DNA of 64,000 nt. Source: an uncultured Clostridia bacterium. Lineage in GTDB: Bacteria > Bacillota > Clostridia > TANB77 > CAG-508. The notes below the pieces were generated by a model. That model did no database searches and had not been told where the DNA came from. It worked only from the letters and a program-made list of their open reading frames with translations. Location of the stretch: positions 496,001-560,000 of the forward strand of contig CAKOXT010000001.1 of assembly GCA_934130285.1 (NCBI GenBank). Direction: 5' to 3'. Positions 59,275 to 64,000 of this stretch are shown here, piece by piece. A program made the translations under genes and the position numbers. How positions within the stretch are numbered: the stretch's first letter is position 1; every line of letters begins with the position of its first letter.

Positions 59275-60153
59275 ATGGAATTAACGTATATAGTAAAATC
59301 AACTGATGAATCTATTAAGCAGATTTTAAAAAATGAATTTAATATGTCTGATAGGTTTATATTGAAATTAAAAAATCATAAATCAATTTTTATTAATAAT
59401 GTTTCTGTGTTTATTAATTTTAAGATTCATTCTGGTGATGTTTTAAAAATAATAGAAAATTTTGAAGAAGATTCTTCTAATATAGTTTCTAATTCTGATA
59501 TCAATTTAAATATTTTATATGAGGATGATTTTTTATTAATTGTTGATAAACCAGCTGGTATTCCTGTTCATCCTTCTATTTTGCATTATGAGGATTCACT
59601 TTCTAATGGGGTAAAAGCTTATTTTGAAAAAATTAATTTGAATAAAAAAATTCGTCCTGTTAATCGTTTGGATAGAGATACTTCTGGAATCGTTATTTTT
59701 GCTAAAAATGAATATATTCAGGAATGTCTTGTAAAGCAGATGAAATCTCGTATTTTTAAAAAGAAATATTGGGCTGTTTTGGATGGCCTTGTTAAGGAGG
59801 ATTTTGGAACAATAAATGTTCCTATTGCAAGAAAGGCAGAAAGTATTATTGAGCGTGAAGTAAGAGATGATGGTGATGTTGCTATTAGTCACTTTAAAGT
59901 TCTTGATAGATTAGCTAATATGACGGTTGTTGAATATACATTAGAGACTGGCAGAACTCATCAACTTAGAGTCCATTCTAAATACATTGGTCATCCAATC
60001 ATTGGAGATTCATTGTATGGAACTGAAAGTTGCTTAATTAGTAGGCAAGCATTACATGCCTGTGAAGTTTCTTTTGTTCATCCAATTAGTAAAGAGATTT
60101 TAGTGATTACTTCAGAATTGCCTTTGGATATCAAGAATTTGATTGAAGGCTAG
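59275..60153 (+). CDS. RluA-family 23S rRNA pseudouridine synthase
   Basis: A 292-residue enzyme that isomerises uridine in rRNA. An S4-like N-terminal domain (FILKLKNHKSIFINNVSV) precedes the catalytic domain with LLIVDKPAGIPVHPS, the nucleophilic Asp in RPVNRLDRDTSG, and the conserved GRTHQLRVHSKYIGHPIIGDSLYG. RluD-type specificity is likely but the exact site is not known. The ATG follows ATGAGGT. The convergent nrdD-like gene lies beyond a 182-bp hairpin element. Confidence 0.9.
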   Translation: MELTYIVKSTDESIKQILKNEFNMSDRFILKLKNHKSIFINNVSVFINFKIHSGDVLKIIENFEEDSSNIVSNSDINLNILYEDDFLLIVDKPAGIPVHPSILHYEDSLSNGVKAYFEKINLNKKIRPVNRLDRDTSGIVIFAKNEYIQECLVKQMKSRIFKKKYWAVLDGLVKEDFGTINVPIARKAESIIEREVRDDGDVAISHFKVLDRLANMTVVEYTLETGRTHQLRVHSKYIGHPIIGDSLYGTESCLISRQALHACEVSFVHPISKEILVITSELPLDIKNLIEG

Positions 60154-60220
60154 CAATATTCATTAGTAAATAATAAAATCATATATGGCTTTGGAAATTT
60201 AATACTATCAATTATTAAAT

Positions 60221-60402
60221 AATCCCTCTGGAGGTTACAAAAAATAAAAAGCGCATTGCAGAGTAATTAAGCTAGAAGTTCTTTAAAATTTCTTTGGAAA
60301 TAGTTCGCGCTTGACGTGAAAGGGTGCCAAAGGAATTTTTTAGAACTTCTGTGCAAATTAGCTCAAACGAGCATTTTTATTTTTTTAATCACCAGAGGGA
60401 TT
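60221..60402. repeat. 182-bp foldback element between rluA and the nrdD-like gene
   Basis: Perfect outer repeats of 11 bp (60221-60231 and 60392-60402) enclose further matching segments in order: A/T-rich arms (about 60238-60250 with 60374-60386), GC (about 60251-60254 with 60369-60372), AATTAAGCT with AATTAGCT, AGAAGTTCT with AGAACTTCT, and TCTTTGG with CCAAAGGA. Together they form one long imperfect stem around a GC-richer core near 60300-60327. No reading frame is seen in 60154-60412. The outer plus-strand arm with its following T-rich run could also terminate rluA. Confidence 0.75.
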
Positions 60403-60412
60403 TTATTTTACT

Positions 60413-62566
60413 TTATTTAATTATTATTTTTCCAAAGCCTATTCCAGCCTCTTTCATTTGACGAACAGCTTTTTCAAAGCTCTCCTCATTTCCCTGGCTT
60501 TTGCTACTCAACTCAATTGTCGTCAAATGACCACCATTTGTTAGTTCATGATATACCGCTTCTATTTCTAGTTGATCATCAATATCAATATTGTAATCTT
60601 CAGGAAGAGCAAATCCTTTGGTGTATCTTTCCTTATCTGTTATCCCTTTGAATTTTCCATATATTGATTTATCAATACTTGTAAAGTACTCAATTGCCTG
60701 TTCCTCATGTGTTTCATATAACACAAAATTTAGATTATTTTTTTCAGTAAACTCATCAATTTTTTCTCTCATGTGCTTAATAATCTTTATCCCTAATTCT
60801 TGAACTTCTTGAGATTCTCCATGATGTTTTCCTGTTAGAGCAGTTAAACATTCAGCTAATCCAAGAAATCCAATAGCTAATGTTCCATGTTTATTTACTC
60901 TTCTTAGTCTATCTGCAGGTTTTAGTTTTTCACTATCAATCCAGTTCCCTTGCCCAATTAAGAAAGGAAAATTATACACTCTTTTATCTGTTTGAAATTC
61001 ATATCTATCTAATAGCAATTCCTTTGCTTTTTCTAATTTTACATCTAGTTCATCAAAAAAGCCATTCATATCAGTTACTTCATTTCTAACTTTTCCGAAT
61101 CTCAAACCTAAACGTGGAAGATTAATTGTTACAGTTGATAAATTTCCTCTGCCTATTGATGTAGGCTTGGCTTTATCAATTATATTTTCATATACTCTTA
61201 TAGAACTTCCCATATATGCAATTTCACTATCTTTATCTGATGCTATATATCCATGTTTATTAAAATCAGCATCTATGAATGAAAAACTAATCAACTGGTT
61301 TTCTGAATCAACTTTACATGCCAATTGAAATAAATCGTAATTTGGATCATTCTTATTATAGTTTACATTTTCTTTTACTTTGAAAATTGTTATAGGATAT
61401 AGTGGCTTTTCTTCTTTTCCAATACCTGCTTTGAGAGCAAGTAAAAAGTTTTTAGTAATCATTCTTCCTTCTGGTGTAGTATCTGTTCCTAAGTTAACTG
61501 TTGAATTTGGTAATACTGCCCCTGCTCTTGATCTCATTGTATTTAAGTTATGTATAAATGCTTCCATTGCTTGATATACAATGTTTTCTGTTTTCTTTAT
61601 TGCTTTACTATATGCTATTTTGAAAAATCTTTTTAGTTGTTCTGATTCTCTGCAATATGCATCAAATATTCCTATGTCAAATTGAATTGTTGAAATTTTT
61701 TCAATTTCTCTTTCCATACCATTTACAGCTGCAAATATTCCAAAATCTGAATAATCTAAGAAATCATATACACTTTGTTTGAATTCTTTTTTAAATGTTT
61801 TTACTACACCTGGTGCAAAATAATAATCTAGTTGCGGAATACTTTGTCCTCCATGTTGGTCATTTTGGTTGGCTTGAATTGCTATTGCTGATAAAATAGA
61901 ATATGTCATTATATTATTTGGCTCTCTTAAAAATCCATATCCAGTTGAAAATCCATCTTTAAATAATTTTTCTAAATCTATTTGACAATTTGTTGTTGTT
62001 CCCATTGGATAATATTCTAAATCATGTATGAACATCTCGCCACTTTCATGTAAATCAACATATTTTCTTTTTATTAAATATGATTTTGAGAATTCATTTG
62101 AAATTGTTTGACCATAACTAAGCATTGTTCCCATTGCTGTGCATACACCTTTTGGTTCTTCTTCATGTGAATTTTGACTCATACTTAAATTCTCAATTGC
62201 TTTTAAAAATTTATGCTGTTTTTTCTCATCAAAAAATAATTTTCTTGATTGGTTTCTACGTTCTCTATATGTTGAAAATGACTCATAGACATCTTCATAT
62301 TTTTCTTCTTTTAAAGCTAGTTCTATCATATCTTGAATTTCTTCAATTTTTATTTTCTCAGGTTTTTCATCATCAATCTTTTTAAGTACTTTGTTTAGTA
62401 CTATATTTATATCTTTTTCAGTATATTTATTTTCACCATTTTCTAGCTTTACACTGTCAAAACCTTTTTTTATCGCAACTGCTATTTTGGCTTTATTAAA
62501 ATCTACTTTTTTTCCATCTCTTTTTACAACAATAATTCTATTTGAGTTAACTATATTATCTGACAT
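60413..62566 (-). CDS. NrdD-like anaerobic ribonucleotide reductase lacking the catalytic Cys and glycyl-radical domain
   Basis: A 717-residue homologue of class III ribonucleotide reductase. The N-terminal ATP-cone (residues 10-100, VVKRDGKKVDFNKAKIAVAI) is intact. The core includes EMFIHDLEYYPMGTTTNCQID (Cys194, matching one conserved cysteine), ANQNDQHGGQSIPQLDYY, NTMRSRAGAVLPNSTVNLGTD and GRGNLSTVTINLPRLGLRFG. Two essentials are absent. The MGCRT-type motif that carries the thiyl-radical cysteine reads MGSSIRV, with Ser454 in its place. The protein ends at GIGFGKIIIK, before the usual CxxC...CxxC zinc ribbon and RxxGY glycyl-radical loop. NrdG is not in the window. It is probably not a normal reductase; it may be regulatory or decaying, though the frame is intact for 717 codons. 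Confidence 0.75.
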   Translation of the reverse strand: MSDNIVNSNRIIVVKRDGKKVDFNKAKIAVAIKKGFDSVKLENGENKYTEKDINIVLNKVLKKIDDEKPEKIKIEEIQDMIELALKEEKYEDVYESFSTYRERRNQSRKLFFDEKKQHKFLKAIENLSMSQNSHEEEPKGVCTAMGTMLSYGQTISNEFSKSYLIKRKYVDLHESGEMFIHDLEYYPMGTTTNCQIDLEKLFKDGFSTGYGFLREPNNIMTYSILSAIAIQANQNDQHGGQSIPQLDYYFAPGVVKTFKKEFKQSVYDFLDYSDFGIFAAVNGMEREIEKISTIQFDIGIFDAYCRESEQLKRFFKIAYSKAIKKTENIVYQAMEAFIHNLNTMRSRAGAVLPNSTVNLGTDTTPEGRMITKNFLLALKAGIGKEEKPLYPITIFKVKENVNYNKNDPNYDLFQLACKVDSENQLISFSFIDADFNKHGYIASDKDSEIAYMGSSIRVYENIIDKAKPTSIGRGNLSTVTINLPRLGLRFGKVRNEVTDMNGFFDELDVKLEKAKELLLDRYEFQTDKRVYNFPFLIGQGNWIDSEKLKPADRLRRVNKHGTLAIGFLGLAECLTALTGKHHGESQEVQELGIKIIKHMREKIDEFTEKNNLNFVLYETHEEQAIEYFTSIDKSIYGKFKGITDKERYTKGFALPEDYNIDIDDQLEIEAVYHELTNGGHLTTIELSSKSQGNEESFEKAVRQMKEAGIGFGKIIIK

Positions 62567-62594
62567 GTAATTCTCCTTGTTTTATAAAATAAAA

Positions 62595-62635
62595 AAATAA
62601 TATGATATATTTTATTGTATTATATCATATTATTT
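62595..62635 (-). terminator. terminator of the acyl-CoA synthetase gene
   Basis: Perfect 15-bp stem (62635-62621 with 62609-62595) with an 11-nt loop and a T-run on the minus strand. Confidence 0.85.
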
Positions 62636-62644
62636 CTTTTATAA

Positions 62645-64000
62645 TTATAAATTTTTCATTTCTTCAAATCTTTTTATTTTGGCTGTTGTTGTTTTTATCA
62701 TTTCTTTATCTGTAACAACAATGTTTTTTATATGTTTATAGTTAGGCATTGTTTTATTTATTTCTTTTATATCTTCCCAAATTTTTTGCTTAATGTCCTC
62801 TTCTTCTGTCTTTTGGAATTTTTCTTTCATATAATCTGGATCATATACAATTTTTGCAGATACAACTAAATCATCATCTTTTTCTTTTCCATAAACCATA
62901 CACTCTTTTACATATGACATGTTTCCAATTAAAGCTTCTAATTCCTCTGGATAAATATTCTTTCCATTTTTCAATACAATAACATTTTTTTGTCTTCCTG
63001 TAATAAATATAAATCCATCTTTGTCAATATATGCTAAATCTCCTGTATAAAACCATCCATCTTTTAAAACTTTATTTGTTTCTTCTTCATTTTCATAATA
63101 TCCAAGCATTACATTTGGACCTTTGGCAATGATTTCTCCAACGCCTTGTTCATTTGGATTGTTTATTTTTATTTCTACTCCTGGCATTGGAAGTCCAGTT
63201 GATCCAGATTTAAAATATTTAAAATTCTCCGCAGCTAATACTGGTGATGTTTCTGTTAATCCATATCCTTGTGCTACATAGATTCCAAAATTTCTAAATC
63301 CTTCTGCAACTTTTGGATCGATTCCTGATGCACCACTTATGACCATACGAATCTCGCCACCTAATTTATCTATAATTTGTTTGAAAATTTTTCTTCTTAC
63401 ATCTATTCCAAATTTTAAAAGAATTTTACTTAATTTTAATCCAAATTCAACTTTTTTTGTTTGACCTGTTTTATCAATTTCTTGCATAATTTTTTTATAA
63501 ATTGATTCTATTAGTAAAGGTACACATACGAATGTTGATACTTTATATTCAATCAAGTTTTTTTGAATATATCTTAAACCATCGCAAAACACGTTTGTGG
63601 CACCAACACTTAAGAACATTAATATTCCTGTACATCCGAAAGTATGATGAAAAGGTAAAAATGCTATATTGCTATCAGTGCTTCTTATATCTTCACATCT
63701 TGTCATTGCACATATATTTGATGCAATATTTTTGTGTGATAACATTACAGCCTTAGATGCTGATGTTGTTCCTGAAGTAAATAATAATATGCTCATTTCT
63801 GTTGCATTTATTGTGCTTGTAATAAATTCATTGTTACCTTCTTCTAATAATTTTTTACCCTTACTAATTAATTCAGAAAGTTTTGTAAATTCTTCTTGGT
63901 CATCATCCATGCATATAAATTTTGAAACATTTGTCTTGTTATTTGCCTTTATATTTGAAATCATTTCAATATATGAACTCTCAAATATTATGCAATCTGC
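62645..64000 (-). CDS. AMP-dependent acyl-CoA synthetase (5' part cut by window edge)
   Basis: An adenylate-forming enzyme that activates a fatty acid to its CoA thioester; the frame remains open to the right edge, so the N-terminus is missing (about 452 residues seen). The phosphate loop LLFTSGTTSASKAVMLSH is present (SxSK instead of the usual GxPKG), followed by FLPFHHTFGCTG, AQGYGLTETSPVL, the A5/A7 motifs GWFYTGDLAYIDKDGFI and the hinge GRQKNVIVLKNGKNIYPEE. The C-terminal Lys lies in TTTAKIKRFEE. Membrane-lipid scavenging is a plausible role. The nrdD-like gene follows, behind a terminator. Confidence 0.88.
   Translation of the reverse strand, partial: ADCIIFESSYIEMISNIKANNKTNVSKFICMDDDQEEFTKLSELISKGKKLLEEGNNEFITSTINATEMSILLFTSGTTSASKAVMLSHKNIASNICAMTRCEDIRSTDSNIAFLPFHHTFGCTGILMFLSVGATNVFCDGLRYIQKNLIEYKVSTFVCVPLLIESIYKKIMQEIDKTGQTKKVEFGLKLSKILLKFGIDVRRKIFKQIIDKLGGEIRMVISGASGIDPKVAEGFRNFGIYVAQGYGLTETSPVLAAENFKYFKSGSTGLPMPGVEIKINNPNEQGVGEIIAKGPNVMLGYYENEEETNKVLKDGWFYTGDLAYIDKDGFIFITGRQKNVIVLKNGKNIYPEELEALIGNMSYVKECMVYGKEKDDDLVVSAKIVYDPDYMKEKFQKTEEEDIKQKIWEDIKEINKTMPNYKHIKNIVVTDKEMIKTTTAKIKRFEEMKNL

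Noticed and set aside
60154..60412. Missing NrdD C-terminal domain encoded in a shifted frame downstream
   Set aside because: All minus frames hit stops quickly and no CxxC pairs or RxxGY motif are found before the rluA gene.
1..64000. CRISPR arrays, rRNA genes, prophage or integrated plasmid genes
   Set aside because: No regularly spaced direct repeats, rRNA stretches, integrases or phage structural genes were seen.

Overview
The window is about 64 kb of very AT-rich chromosomal DNA from an anaerobic, spore-forming member of the class Clostridia (Firmicutes). The evidence is the sporulation set (spore protease gpr, spoVS, ytfJ/gerW, a ytxC-like gene, dipicolinate synthase subunit A, sigH), the fermentative enzymes (three acetate kinases, phosphotransacetylase, a FucO-type alcohol dehydrogenase, an NrdD-type reductase), Gram-positive surface features (LPxTG anchor, uppP, undecaprenol-kinase-type dgkA) and strong AGGAGG ribosome binding sites. 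It resembles low-GC uncultured gut Clostridia; I cannot place it more finely. Both ends cut genes: mutS at the left and an AMP-dependent acyl-CoA synthetase at the right.

Layout. 1-7.7 kb (minus): mutS, miaB, a transglutaminase-like protein, ychF, a HAD phosphatase, a PHP phosphoesterase and a serpin-like protein. 7.7-9.2 kb: a perfect 23-bp palindrome, tRNA-Thr(GGU) directly behind sigH, and ylbF. 9.2-13.4 kb: a divergent glycogen locus (GT4 glycogen synthase-like, minus; DUF4912 protein with a histone-H1-like tail and GH57 branching enzyme, plus). 13.5-22 kb: ytxC-like, TraX-like, fucO-like, MBL hydrolase, SGNH esterase, gpr, prs, a hypothetical gene, yebC and an unlisted 59-residue membrane protein. 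22-34 kb: LPxTG protein with an Asp-rich stalk, a two-component system, dgkA, a frameshifted Bax-inhibitor-1 gene, pyk, glgP, an orphan membrane-protein cassette and an LD-carboxypeptidase. 34-46 kb: mntP behind a probable Mn2+ riboswitch, pepV, a GltD-like oxidoreductase, mgtC, ytfJ, a second orphan cassette, DUF2953-like, scpA, recX, recA, an orphan solute-binding protein, spoVS and ymdB. 46-52.6 kb: dprA, folD, uppP, dpaA, a TPR protein and rqcH. 52.6-59.2 kb: three acetate kinase genes, with an ECF sigma/anti-sigma pair between the first and second, then pta. 59.2-64 kb: rluA, a 182-bp foldback element, an unusual NrdD-like gene and the acyl-CoA synthetase.

How the genes work together. 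Glycogen synthesis (GT4, GH57) and breakdown (glgP) feed pyk, and the Pta-AckA branch then makes ATP from acetyl-CoA. Repeated acetate kinases around a stress-type sigma factor suggest condition-specific control of that branch. RecA, RecX, DprA and MutS form a DNA-maintenance group, and the spore genes are scattered singly.

The most unusual items are: an NrdD homologue that lacks both the catalytic cysteine and the glycyl-radical domain; the acetate kinase triplication; a serpin-like protein in an anaerobe; face-to-face promoters sharing a palindrome between rluA and pta; a spore protease whose ribosome binding site is buried in an upstream hairpin; and several large palindromic intergenic elements.
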